A stretch of 64,000 nucleotides of DNA from NCBI GenBank assembly GCA_032622095.1, contig CP136067.1, positions 199,728,052-199,792,051 on the forward strand, read 5' to 3'. The notes beneath the pieces were generated by a model that ran no database searches, was not told the DNA's origin, and saw only the letters and a program-made list of their open reading frames with translations. This DNA is from Siphonodentalium dalli (taxonomy: Eukaryota; Mollusca; Scaphopoda; Gadilida; Siphonodentaliidae). The first letter of the stretch is position 1, and every line of letters begins with the position of its first letter. This document shows, in pieces, positions 26,901 through 41,900 of this stretch. Made by a program: the position numbers and the translations under genes.

Positions 26901-29900
26901 CCTAGGCGTTTCTAGTGGGCAGCCAATCCATATAGACACATTTGCCAGCGCTGACTTCAATAGGCCAATTTAAATATATATATTAGTGGGTATGTCGTGT
27001 ATAAGTACGTTATAAACCATTTATTTGCCATTGCGCTAGTCTGCGCATGCGCGAATAAATCAACTTCATATGCGATAGACCCTTCCCCATATGTAGCAGA
27101 ACACTGGTTAATATACGCGAGGGTAATTTAAACTGAAATTGTGTGTCTAAATTATGTCTGTTCTGTCCACACACGGGGAACACGAAATTATATGCCGTAA
27201 ATATAGCGGCACAGTTCGCTTAAAATATCGTATGTTTTTGTAGATTATATGCTATGCGCATGCGCATATATTTCTACCCGATACTAGCGGTCAACCATTC
27301 CATACGCACCACGGGCGCCGCTGACATATGTGGGGGCAATTTAAATATAAATCAGTGGGTCTGACGCTCGTTATACTATATATAAATTTGCTACCGAATC
27401 ATGTCGTCGCTGCACCGAAATATCGGTGTTACGGGATATAGTCACGGTTCGTTTGCACCTAAATATCGGTGTTACGGGTTCAAAGGGTTAAGCATGCTAT
27501 AGCAAATTTAAAAACAAACTGGATAAAACCTTAGGGGCATGTTATAACTCAAAATTATCACCAAGTATTCATAGTAATAATTTTGATGCCCATGAAAAAC
27601 GTAAGATTCCCTGGCACTAAACCTACAAAATAAGTCTGTTAAAGAATATAAGAAAAAATTATTAAAATTGTAAAAAATAATAACAAATGATGAAAAATTA
27701 TTAGGCCAATGCATTCTCTTATATATGCGAGACGACCTATGTTGATTATGTTCAAATTGCGACACCGGTCTGAAACTTTACAAGTTTGTCCCCCATGGAT
27801 CAGCGATCATTATAAGATCGCGAGACTTTGCCTCGCGGCAACTCCTTGGTAACGGTTGCTATGCAACTACCCGGAATTGACTGGAATATGTAAATATAGC
27901 CTATACCGTCGTAATTCAACCTCAGTGATTGCGTTTTTTGATGCAGGTACTACCCTAACGTGAAATTTGAGATATACCCAACCAGAATAGTGAACCAAAT
28001 ATCCCATTTAAGGGTAGCAACGGTTGCTAAGCAAATACCACAACTGATCGAATGACATAATTGCACTAACCATTCAGTGGTATGTTTTGCCTTAATTTAG
28101 ACAGTGTCTAGTCGCATGGTGTTGGTTATGTTGAAAGGGGACACCTACCTGAAACTGTGCAGGCATGATATATGCATGCACGGACAACTGATCATTGTAA
28201 GATCGGGAGACTTTGCCACCCGATCTCGCCTTAGAAACGGTTACTAGGCAACTACCCGAAATTTGCAGGATAAACGAATTCTAGCTTATAACGTTGTAAT
28301 TATACATCAGCGAATTGCGTTTCGATGCAACCAATATCCTAATGTGAAATTAAGATATGCCTGACCCTGCGCGAGTAAGTCAACTTGATATGCGATAGAC
28401 TTTTTGCTGCATGTGGCACAACAGAGACTGATATTACAGAGACCAGATACAACGTAATTTCCCGTAACATATCGTGGCCCCATTGTTCAAGTAAGCTGTC
28501 TAGATTGTGTCTACTGTACTAACATGTGAAACATGCAACAAAATGTCATATATAGCGCCACATTTCACTTAAACGCATTTTTAAAAATGAATTATAGCCT
28601 GCGCCCAAGCGCATATTTTTCCTAGGCGTTTCTAGTGGGCAGCCAATCCATATAGACACATTTGCCAGCGCTGACTTCAATAGGCCAATTTAAATATATA
28701 TATTAGTGGGTATGTCGTGTATAAGTACGTTATAAACCATTTATTTGCCATTGCGCTAGTCTGCGCATGCGCGAATAAATCAACTTCATATGCGATAGAC
28801 CCTTCCCCATATGTAGCAGAACACTGGTTAATATACGCGAGGGTAATTTAAACTGAAATTGTGTGTCTAAATTATGTCTGTTCTGTCCACACACGGGGAA
28901 CACGAAATTATATGCCGTAAATATAGCGGCACAGTTCGCTTAAAATATCGTATGTTTTTGTAGATTATATGCTATGCGCATGCGCATATATTTCTACCCG
29001 ATACTAGCGGTCAACCATTCCATACGCACCACGGGCGCCGCTGACATATGTGGGGGCAATTTAAATATAAATCAGTGGGTCTGACGCTCGTTATACTATA
29101 TATAAATTTGCTACCGAATCATGTCGTCGCTGCACCGAAATATCGGTGTTACGGGATATAGTCACGGTTCGTTTGCACCTAAATATCGGTGTTACGGGTT
29201 CAAAGGGTTAAGCATGCTATAGCAAATTTAAAAACAAACTGGATAAAACCTTAGGGGCATGTTATAACTCAAAATTATCACCAAGTATTCATAGTAATAA
29301 TTTTGATGCCCATGAAAAACGTAAGATTCCCTGGCACTAAACCTACAAAATAAGTCTGTTAAAGAATATAAGAAAAAATTATTAAAATTGTAAAAAATAA
29401 TAACAAATGATGAAAAATTATTAGGCCAATGCATTCTCTTATATATGCGAGGCGACCTATGGTCGACTCGCATATATAAGAGAATGCATTGGCACAGGGT
29501 ATATGGGTTGATACAAAAATCGGACTTGACACTGAAAGGGTTAAAGAAGCATAATCTGATTAAGTGCCCTCATTTACTATTTATTTGGATTCGGGATAAA
29601 AAATATTTGATTTGAGTCAAGGAACCCACCTATCAGAGCTCAGAGTCATTAGATATCGATTTTTGACATCTATTATTTATCACCATCGAGAATTATTAGT
29701 GGCTCAGTAAAAAGTCGACGAGCTGATGGCCTCAGACAAAATTGCGGATGAAGATGGATAACTCTAAAATCAAGAGGCTTTCTGTTGGTAATAAGGCCAA
29801 ATTTCGTCGAACTACATGTTGATAAATAACATGTTTCGGGCAATTTTATACTATAGTTGACAGTGGTTAGCATTATTTGTGGGCAACTGATCGATTCTGA

Positions 29901-32900
29901 TAACAAAGGGGCATTTCTAAAAATGTTTTTGTTGTGGAATCGGATTATATGGGGACCATCATATTGGATTGAGTACCTTTAAGGTTGCAAACAGTATGTA
30001 TGCCTTTAATTACCTCATCAAAATCTATTGAGTTATATGATTGGTCTTCCTCTGGAGTGACTTCTGCAACAGCGTCGTTTATTCCTGGAATCAGAATCTT
30101 TCCCTGGCTGTCAACCAAACTGCCGAGAATGGCAACCAAGTCCACCATGGCTTCATGTCTGTAAATTAGAGACATATTGGGTGATTATTTCAGTGAATCC
30201 ACCATGGCTTCATGTCTGTAAATTAGAGACATTTTGGGTGATTATTACAGTGAATCCACCATGGCTTCATGTCTGTAAATTAGAGACATATTGGGTGATT
30301 ATTTCAGTGAATCCACCACGGCTTCATGTCTGTAAATTAGAGACATATTGGGTGATTATTACAGTGAATCCACCACGGCTTCATGTCTGTAAATTAGAGA
30401 CATATTGGGTGATTATTTCAGTGAATCCACCATGGCTTCATGTCTGTAAATTAGAGACATATCGGGTGATTATTTCAGTGAATCCACCATGGCTTCATGT
30501 CTGTAAATTAGAGACATATTGGGTGATTATTACAGTGAATCCACCATGGCTTCATGTCTGTAAATTAGAGACATATTGGGTGATTATTTCAGTGAATCCA
30601 CCACGGCTTCATGTCTGTAAATTAGAGACATATTGGGTGATTATTTCAGTGAATCCACCACGGCTTCATGTCTGTAAATTAGAGACATATTGGGTGATTA
30701 TTTCAGTGAATCCACCATGGCTTCATGTCTGTAAATTAGAGACATATTGGGTGATTATTTCAGTGAATCCACCATGGCTTCATGTCTGTAAATTAGAGAC
30801 ATATTGGGTGATTATTTCAGTGAATCCACCATGGCTTCATGTCTGTAAATTAGAGACATATTGGGTGATTATTTCAGTGAATCCACCATGGCTTCATGTC
30901 TGTAAATTAGAGACATATTGGGTGATTATTTCAGTGAATCCACCACGGCTTCATGTCTGTAAATTAGAGACATATTGGGTGATTATTTCAGTGAATCCAC
31001 CACGGCTTCATGTCTGTAAATTAGAGACATATTGGGTGATTATTTCAGTGAATCCACCACGGCTTCATGTCTGTAAATTAGAGACATATTGGGTGATTAT
31101 TGCAGTGAATCCACCATGGCTTCATGTCTGTAAATTAGAGACATATCGGGTGATTATTTCATGAATACACCATGGCTTCATGTCTGTAAATTAGAGACAT
31201 ATTGGGTGATTATTTCATGAATCAAACTGATACGAGAGTACCCAAGAACTTTAAACATTGAAAGAATCAACTAATATCCAAACTACACCGATCATAACAT
31301 TTTGAATTGCTAATTATTTGAAGATGATCTACCTCTTTCCAACAATTTTTATATAGTTTCCCGGTCTAATAGGATATCGCGCCCCCTGGATATCTCCATC
31401 CTCCCACTCATGTATGACTAAAAAAAAATTTCACTCATTTGATATTGTTTAACCCTGAAATGACCAGAAATATGGTTGTTTTTTGGAGATTAAATTTCAT
31501 TTTTGTAGAGTAAAATCCATGATGGCTGCTGGCTGCCATATTTTTCAACAAAATTCGGAAAAATTTGATGGCTCCCATCTAAAGGTCACCCCGATGATCT
31601 GTATGAAGTCTGGTGATGATCAGATGAGGGATGTGGCCTGTAGGGTGTGCCAAATGATTTAGTCATGCAAAGAGTAAAATCAAAGATGACCTGTTAAGTT
31701 TTGAAAATGGCCATCCGGGAGATATAGGGATGTGGACTGGACCGTAAAAAAATGGTACAGTACACGGTCCATACCGTGAAGCGGACAGGACGGCCATCAT
31801 GGGACCGCTTTGGACAGGTCCACCTATGGCGGTCCACTACTCTACCGGTTCACAAACTACTGGGGTTAACTGGTATACAGAACTTCGAAGCTCCAATCTC
31901 CAGCCAATGCACAGTGTTGCAAATGTCTGGTCAACACATGTCAGATCATGAGATACATTCTTTGATGTCCGTTCACACAGATAACTCAGTCATTGGTTAT
32001 AGCATCTCAATTAAACTTGGTATGGATGTTCATCATCATGACTGCTTTTAAAAGAGTGGAAAGTGAATATCCTTCTTTGTTTATCTGGAAATCATGTTTA
32101 GCAAAAATTTCCCAAGGGATGCGGATCGGACCTGACCGCTAGTGGTGGTCCGGTCCAGTGAAGAGGTGGTCCAGTCCAGTCAGATCCAGCTCTCAGAGGT
32201 CCAGTATTCTTGCCTGGACTGGTCCGAACCAGTCTAATCATTATAAAATACCTTAAATGTAGGGAAATGTGTTACAGAAAGCGTCAAGTTACCACCGGCA
32301 AGCTTGTATTAAACTCTGGACAAGAGGACATATATAATATATTGTATGCACATTGTGGAAATGTACATAGTGCATTTTCTTATCCATCATTGTATAGAAG
32401 TTACAGATTGCATAAATGTGCTTAAAACTTGTGACTCACTGTAGAGTATGTAATTCACATTTCCGCTATCCCCCACATGCTATGATTGGGTTGAGTGCAA
32501 ATGCTCCAAGTCTTTTAGAACTCATAAAAAAAAAATCCTTAGCATTGTCAAATGACATATTCCAGATAGACTGGTCAATTTTCGACATCCAGGTATGAAA
32601 CATGTGAACAATGTCACTTTCCGCTCTTTTGAAAGCAGTCATGATGCTGAAAATAAAATTTCATTTAGATCCTATAACCCCATGGCTGAGTTATCTGCGC
32701 AGACAGACAAACAAACCCACATTTAAAGGATAACTCTAGAACGGAAAACGCGAAATAATTAATTTACCCCTCTTTTGAAAGCAGTCATGATGTCGAACCT
32801 CCTTACCCAAATTTCATCTAGATCTGACAACCCAAGGCCGAGATATATGCCGGAATGGTTAGACAGGATGGACGCAGTCAAGTATACCCCCCCATTCTCT

Positions 32901-35900
32901 TCGAATGTGGGGGTATAAAAATAGGACAGTGTTGTAATTGGATGTCACATGTAGCATGTTTTCTAATTTGTTTCCGACAATTACAATTATGGATGGTAAA
33001 CAAGATGTTGGGAAATGGATCAAGGCTGTCTAGTAAACATAGTGTTCACTCAATTCACTTTTAACTGAAAAGATTGCGTATCGCCCTACATGATCGGCAC
33101 ATTTAAACAAAACACAAGGCCCTACGTATGACATAATTCAGTGACAACGCACCTCGCCCACAATGTACACATGCATCGCTTATGACAAGGTTTGTAAAGT
33201 CTTTTGGGGGTGAATTGCAATAAGAGGCTACTACTTACACAGAGCCACCGAATACACCTGAATGAAGATCCTGAGTGGCACACTGAACTTCAACAAAGAA
33301 ATAACAGATACCCCTAAAACGAAAGAGTAAAGTAAGCAATATAGTTATCGAAGCAGAGAGAAGCTTCCAAATGTCAGGACACAATGAATTAAAGGTACTC
33401 AATCTGATCAGAGGGTCCCCGTATCATCAAGGTTCAACAACAACAACATTTCATCAAAATATGCTTTAGTTATAAGAATCGATTAATTGCAACACATTAA
33501 TGCTAAACACTGTAAACTATGGTATAAAATTTCCCAAAATGTGTTATTTATCAGCGTTTTGTTCAACGAAATATTGCCGTATTATCACTTGAGTATTCAA
33601 AAAATTTGGCCGTATTAACTCTTGTTTTTAGAGTTATCCATCTTCATGTGCAATTTTGACGGAGATCATCCATTTGACGGCGTGTTTCTGGGCCAGAAAC
33701 AATTGAAATAACAAACTTCAAAAATCAATATCTGATCACTTTTGAGCTTTGAAGAGGGGGTTCCTCGACTCGAATCAAATATTTTTAACCCCGAAGCCAA
33801 AGAAATAGTAATTGAGGAGCGTTAAATCGGATTGAGTACCTTTAAAGTGTACTGATTTACTGCCCGTTTAGTTAAGGGGTATTTAACCCTTGCATGACTG
33901 GAGCTTCCTGAAATTTTTCGAAAATCCTGTGCCAATGCATTCTCTTATATATGTGAGTCTCCTACAGGGAGCCCGTGTATTACCTGTTGTATGTGAGGCT
34001 CCCTATGGGAGACTCGCATATATAAGAGAATGCACAGGCAGAGGATCTTTAATGCCGCACCAGTGCAATCCATACACAGAATGACACTCATGTGTTATTG
34101 GCTGTCATTTTATGGCACGAGAGACCTGAGATCCTTCAGTGATCGTAAGAGTGCCATAAATTATTATCCAGTAACTGATGTGGGTTTCTGTGTTTATTAC
34201 ATGCTTGACTGACACATCTGCTTACCAGTGTTATCTGAAGATTTTTCTGTGTAATATATTCATCTAATCATGTTAGAACTTTAAACAGAACAAACGATGA
34301 CACAGGATGTTTTTTCAGTAATTAAAATACACTTATCATCTGAATAGTGATAACATTCATTTTCTGAAGAAGGTGTTCTAAAAGTGATCAAGAGGGGGTT
34401 GGATACTAAAATATATCAGGATGGGTACTAAATTAAATCAGGGGTACCTTAAAGAGATGAGGAGGGGTGGGATACTACAACAGATCAGGAGGGGTACTAA
34501 AAGTTATCAGGAGGGGTACTAAATGAGATCAGGATTGTTACTAAATGAAGATCAGGAGGGGCACTGAAGGAGAGCAGGAGGGGTACTAAAAGATATCAGG
34601 ATGGGTACTAAAAGAGGAGAAGTACTCAAGGGATCAGGAGGAGTACCAAAATAGATCAGGAGGTGTACTAAATTAGATTTTTTACAGACTCACCTGAGTC
34701 CATATGTAATACAAGGTTTTTTACTGACTCACCTGAGTCCATATGTAATACAAGGTTTTACTAACATACTCACCTGAGTCCATATGTAATACAAGGTTTT
34801 GTTTTTACAGATTCACCCGAGTCCATATGTAATACAAGGTTTTTTTACTGACTCACCTAAGTCCATATGTAATACAAGGTTTTTACTAACAGACTCACCT
34901 GAGTCCATATGTAATACAAGGTTTTTTCTTGCCAAGCCAATAATTGTCTGAGATGCAAACATAGTCTGTTCCCTGTAAAATATTAAAGTCAATGATGAAA
35001 ATGTTGGGCAGATGAAGGGGGAGGCATAATAATATACATGTACTTGTAGAGCTACATGTAGACCATGCATATGTACACATAGTGTATACATAAATACACA
35101 ACATAGAGATGGTTAAGAGAGGACAATTATTGCTTGAATAGCATTCAGTTTTATTACTTCAGCATTGGGAATATAATAAATAACATAATAACACCTTTCA
35201 AAGTAAGTTATTTTCATGAGGCACCATATGTACTCAATTTGTACTTAATTGTCCCGATTTTCATATAAACCGTTGTATTGTAAATCCAGGTCAGAATTGA
35301 ATCTAGATCAACGTATGAACCTTCACCGCCTTTTAAAAGAATTTCAGTAGTTAGGCTATGTAAAATGGTACACAACATTTCAGATCAGATAGCATCTTAA
35401 TATGGACAACACAACAAGAAATACTTGAATTTTTTAGAGTCATCTCATAGGTATTTATAGTACAAATCGTAATTAGGGATACTGCCCCACCCACAATTTC
35501 TTGGCATATTACCAAGCCTTGAAATAGGGTGTCTGTCATTTGCAGAATGAGGTCCCCAGAGGGTGAATTTAGTGATGCTACCCCGCATAGTGGGCTAGCA
35601 TCACCAAATTCACCCTCTGGGGACCTCATTCTGCTTACACCTCAGCAGAATGAGGTTCCCAGAGGGTGAATTTGGTGATGCTAGCCCGCTATGCGGGGTA
35701 GCATCACTAAATTCACCCTCTGGGGACCTCATTCTGCAAATGACAGACACCCTATTTCAAGGCTTGCATATTACATTGCTGATATATTATATCATAGATA
35801 TATTTAAATGTCTAAAACTTTACTTAGCTGACATTTTGCCATGCTGTCATTATCACCAGTTGTAATTTTACACGACGGAAATTTTACCTAGATGACATTG

Positions 35901-38900
35901 TACCTGGCTAACATTTATAATTACCATGACATGAAGATCTATAAATATTTCAGTACCTTAAGAAATTTATCTTTCTGCGAGAAAATCAGCTCATCTAAAC
36001 CTTCTGATCCAGATTCTTCCATGCCTTCAAAGCAAAACTGAAATAAACGGAGAAAGTTTCTGAACATTATAGTTATAATAGTAGACAAAATGAATAACAA
36101 GTTACAATACACTCTTTTTCCATAGCCCCACAGCCTTTATCAACGACAATATACAGTAATGCCCTAAATAATCGACTCCTTAACGACAGCATAATTATGG
36201 GTAATTTTCCAGGATGTTAAAGATATTTTTTTTCAATTTTCTTTTTGGGCATCTGGAGTTTAACGGTATGAATATGACCCTGCCTTGTAAAATAATTTAA
36301 CACCAAACTAGTAATGCCACATTCAACATATTCTACATGTGCCGGCAGTCATGTCTCCCCCAGATAATCATTTTTATTACATGATTCTACCCTTATTCCA
36401 TTCAATAAACCCATTCTATAAATTGTGATATTAAACGTTCGTTTAATAACAGGAAATAGTGCCAGGTGACCTTTGACTTCAGGTTTGTGGTCTGTTAACA
36501 TTCCATAAGCTACGTCTCAAAATACTATAGCTTCCAATATTTTTCCAACAAACTATTATGAATGAAGAGTTCGAAACATTATATCATTAAATATACGCCA
36601 ATATATGCGACAAAGAGTCTTTATTTATCTAGGACTATTTCTTTACGCGGCAAACAACGAATAGTGACGTGAAACGTCATCGCATGTATTATAGAAGCCG
36701 ATGTTAGTTTCGCGTCCCATTTGTTGATTTAAGTATGTTTTGTCGATGTTTTGGATCATGTAATAAATAGAATCTACAACTCGTCCCCAGTTTATAGCGG
36801 AAATTACAAAACTCGTCCAGTAAATTAGGTCTGGACCTCGCCAAAGGCTCGGTCCAGACATAATTTACTGGACTCGTTTTATAAATTCCGCTATAAACTG
36901 GGGACTCGTTGTAGATCCTCTATTTAATTTTTCTGCCCTCCAACAATCCTTGAAATTGTGTTGGTATAACTGCCTGATGTCACATATCAATATCAAATAT
37001 CAACAGCTATTATATTATCCTTTCATAATCAATTGACAACAATCTAGTGATGTTCCGATAATCGGAATCGGAATCGGCCATCGGCCGATAATAGCCCATC
37101 GGAAATTAATCGTACCTCGCAGTTGAACATCGGCTTTTACCGATTGTCAAAATAAATAAAAACGTTCTAGTATCTAAGCGCAATGTGCACGCTTTAATAA
37201 ACATACGCAATACAACTGTAGTATTGAATGTAAAACGCAGTTGTAACAGCCTAAAAAGAAGCCATTGGCATCATCAAAGCAGTCTGATATGATGATATAT
37301 TATAAGAACGGCAATACACATGCCCGACATCCCGTGTAATATGAAGTTATTGGTTCAATCGCGTTGACACGAAATAGATTCAAAGAAAGCTTTAATTAAA
37401 AAGCTGACCTGATTACAGTGAGGCTTCCTCTAGAGCATGTGTCATGTGACGTCACATGCTATTTTCAATAACTTGAAGCACACACTGAATGAATTAATAC
37501 AGTTGTTATCAGAACTGTCTTCAATAACGATCAATGTTAGTAGGGGCATAATTAGCTTTTTCGTCTGTACAACGTATGCTATGAAATACGCTTAGCTCCA
37601 CGTTGAACTTTCGAAACAAAAATTGAGCAGGCGGAACGGAACTATAAAAGCTTCCGAGTTGTTAAAAGATAAAAGGTGTGACCAATGGAAACTTGGGAAA
37701 CCTCAGACAAATATGACAGCAATCATTATCCATCAATCAAAATTTAGTTAATAATCATCGCCATTCCATACATTGTTGCAACTTACAAGTATTCAATCAA
37801 GACTTTTACTCCGCATGCAAGTGTTCGGCACATGGTCATAACGTTACTCTGAGTCGGCACCTTTGATCTCTGTGTCAAAACAACTACCGGTATACATCAA
37901 AGGAAGCACACAACCGACGTCGGCAGAAATACTGTCACGACAGTGTGTATATATTTCTTTGATGTATTTGGCTTTGAAACTATGCGGGATATGGAGTGCA
38001 TTGGGTGTATATAAGTCCATTATAGGAACAAACGCACAATATATATAATATAAACATCGGAATCGGAAATCGGCCGATTGTGCCTCCAGTTATCGGAAAT
38101 CGGTCCGATAAGCTTTTTCATTATCGGAACATCACTACAACAATCTTTATCTGTACCGTCATGATATTTGTGTGTTTGGTTGGCATACAATCCTAGAATT
38201 CTGATTAATTGGATATAATAAGCAACACCTTTTAGAACCTTCATTTATCAGAATTTTTTTAAAATTACATATTTTCTTAACAGTTAGAAATAAAATAAAA
38301 AAATCTAATTTAAATCCAAAATTTGTTATTTAAATAAAAAAAAATGATTTAGCTGGTATAGCTTACCTTAATGTTCACAGGAACTTCCTTTCCAATTTCT
38401 TTAAAAGCTTCAAGCGCATTAATCCAACCAAGCACAGGTCCCTAAAACATATAGTGTAACAACAATATACACAATTGTGGTTCAGTATTGTGTCAGACTT
38501 TCACTCCGCCGCCGCCGCCTCAACTCAGTTCTAATTCTAAAAGTATATAGCGGAACAGCTTATTATTAATTTTGAGGGGTTTATTGATAGTTCAATTGCA
38601 GAAGAAATAGAATTGCTATTCAGTTACGGGAAATATTCAGGTTTTAGGCCGCTTGTTGAACCCAACTCAACTGAACATTCCCCAAGTGAACAACTAATCA
38701 GTGAACCGATTAACCCATTCATGATGGGAGCTGCACTGGTGCAGCATTAAAGATCATGTGCCAGTGCATGCTCTTATATAGGCACAGGGAATCTCCAGTC
38801 ATGGAAGGGTTAATAAGTACCATACTGCCATCAGTATTGATATGTCAATTAGATTCAATTCAATCTTTAGAGATGCTAGACACAACGAGGGCTGAGCTAT

Positions 38901-41900
38901 CGCCCAGTGCAAACTCTCATGCGGCATACTGCCTAGGGTGGGCATATTGTAAGTAGATGTCACAGGACAGTGACCATTTTAGATCACATTAACATATCCC
39001 TTGTTTTTTTAGTTTTAAACTATCCCTATATTGAATATCTCCACCCAATTCCATTGAGATCTGATGACCCATGGTTAGACAAAATTGGGCAGACGGATGG
39101 AGGACAAGACACATGTAATCCAGTATACCCATCATTTACTTTAGTCATGTGGTACAATTATAATTAAAACATCATAGAGAAAACCTAAGCGTATGAAACT
39201 GAAATTAGCCAAATGAAAAAAACCCCAACAAATACACAAGTTATTGCAAGAATAGTTTAATATGAAAATTACAACCCCCAATACCATAATTTAGACTTCC
39301 TTTCTTGCCAACTCTTGCAAAAATGTTCAATAGTTGGAAATGTCCCTGACACAACATTAGCTGGACATTTCAGACCAATTATAAATTGAAATTTGACTTT
39401 CCAACCAGAATTTGGGGAAATTTTGCTGTTATTAGACCAAAGGTTGGATATTTCCCTTCTTTTGGTCAATAATTTGGACTAAAATTGTCGTCAGTTCGGA
39501 AATTTCCACCAGTTGCAAAATTTCAATCCAAGGGATGGCGGGTGCAAATGGAATTTCCAGGAATAATGGTCTGAATAAAGGGTGGGGGTGGAAGTGAAGT
39601 TAGAAATTCTGAGGTGGACACATATCCAACAGAGAACCTCTCAAGCCATGTCTCTGTAAAATGAGAAATAGTTCATAAGAAATATTATATTTTATTTGAG
39701 ACAAACCTTATCATCAGTTGATCCCCTTCCATATAGTTTGCCATCTTTCTCTGTCAGAACAAAAGGTTCCGTGTCCCAACCATCATCCTAGAGATAGAGC
39801 ACATGAGTCATATACAAGCTCTTTCATAATAATTACATAGAGCCAAGTTAGTTCAGTATGTTAGAACATTAAAGATTAAAACAAGGTGCACTTTGCATAA
39901 CAAATAAAAGGAATTTCGCAAATCATGGTAACATCATCGATGTTGAAATACATGTGATTGTTAAGGAGTACACATGATCCAGGCTGAAGGTTCGCGAAAG
40001 CATGACCTACAACCATGGAGTGATTAAGATATAATATTTTTTACCCAAAATATGTATCTCCTATAATAAATATCTTGGACACTGAAACTAATGGTTATAT
40101 ATGTCTTGCTTGCAAGATTTCTAGAAGTCGTTTAAAAAATCGGTACGCAATACCTCGAGTACGCGCACTTGTCAAATGCCAATTAATGGCGATTATATCT
40201 TTGGACCAATCATGCGAGTCCTTTCACTATAACAGCGATTGAAAGACAAGACCTCATTCATTTTAAATTCTTCTAGACGCAAGATAAGTCGCATTTTTTA
40301 TCTGTTCATTTCTCATGAACGTTTCTCTTTATGCTATTGCGAACGACAACACGCAGTTGCCTAATTTCGTGCACGTGTTTTCCAATTGAGAATTGAGCTT
40401 TGAAAGATGACCTGCTTGACTCTTGAAAGATGACCAACTCGAATCAAAATGGATATTTGTTATGCCCAATGTGGAATAAATAGTAATTTAGGGATGTCAT
40501 ATTGGATCAGTTAACATGTACCTTCAATGTAATTTTCATATAAAAAAAACATCTTAGCATTTTGCAATCTAATAGTAAATACATTGATATAAAGTGTAAT
40601 TAGATTGTAATAATATCAACTGCTACCTTTCTAGCCGGCTGTACATCCAGATGACCATAGAGAAGAACTGTCTTCTTGTTGGGATCATCCCCAAGCTGGC
40701 CGAGAAGCACGGGTGGCAGCGGAATTTTAGAACCATCTGGAAGGGTCTGCTGTCCTAAATCTTCTAGCTGACAGCTGACTCCTAGTAACTCTAACTCCTG
40801 AAGTAGAAAGAACATGAATTCACAAAACCTGTAAATAGTTTGTCTGTCATTTGCAGAATGAGGTCCCCAGAGGGAGAATTTAGTGATGTTAGCACGCATG
40901 GTGGGCTAGCTTCACAAAATTCACCCTCTGGGAACCTCATTCTGATGAGGCCTCAACTGCTATGGAAGACCTAGGATCAGATTGAATTTCCCCAGTTGAA
41001 GTTGGTGATATTCACCCATTAGTCACCTCGATTATGCATTTTATCATGCATTTTATCTTACTGCAAATTAGGGGATATAGAAATTTCCCAGAAGGAAAAA
41101 GTAACTAAAAACAATGTTAATTTGAGACTAAATATACTTCCCAGAAAATGAGGCCTAAGCAGAATGAGGTCCCCAGAGGATGAATTTGGTGATGCTAGCC
41201 TGTTGTTCGGGATAGCATCACTAAATCCACCCTCTGGGGACCTCATTCTGCAAATGACAGACACATTTTGAATTCACCCTTCAATTAGTGACTGCATTCT
41301 CCCATTCAGTTTTAAAATTATACATTAGAATAGTCCATTCTGAAGTTGTGGAGGTGTTCTGATCACATAGAGGGCAGGCAGAGAAACCTCTTTGACTCAA
41401 GGATTTTTTTTATAATAACAGGAGCTGAAAATGGACACCATTACCAATGGAAAATTCCCAATTCACAGAAAATCTTTTGTTTTCTGAAAAATAGATAGGG
41501 CGTCCTATTCATTATATGATGATTTTCAAATCCTTTTGCTCCATTTGCATAAAATATGAATAAACAATCTAAGAAATACTTTAAACTATTCGATTATACT
41601 CAGTTTCACAATTAAATGCTGTACATCCTATATTATTATTCCAAATTATAAGTCCCCAAAGCTGAGGTGGTTAGGCTGAGGATATGATCATCGCATAGTG
41701 GGCTAGACAAGGATGGCACGGGTTCAAACCCCGACATAGATCCGAGTTGAGGAACATCTCAATGTGTCAATCTGATTGATAAGAAATGAGAATTTGAAGC
41801 AAGCAAATTTGATGCAATGAGAACTCATACTGAGTCAGTGCCCCATAAATCTGATATTTATATATATATAGGTTTGGTGGAAATCGGTGACAAAAATATT

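Larger units (their letters stand above)
25775..29544. mobile_element. Outer TTAA element (piggyBac-like ends), host to nested insertions
   Basis: TTAACCCTTTCAGTGCCA at the left, GACACTGAAAGGGTTAA at the right. The interior is mostly later material: an inner TTAA element from 25922, a 1720-bp tandem duplication and one hairpin core. The compact relative at 47358-47574 shows what an undisturbed member looks like. Confidence 0.82.

Noticed and set aside
30181-31164. 327-codon open frame on the plus strand with 19-residue repeats
   Set aside because: It is the 57-bp splice-acceptor minisatellite; the unit length is a multiple of three, which keeps the frame open. No start context, no domain, antisense to CNDP2.
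41655-41740. tRNA gene from a good B box
   Set aside because: No consistent cloverleaf; the anticodon stem does not pair. Listed as a possible SINE instead.
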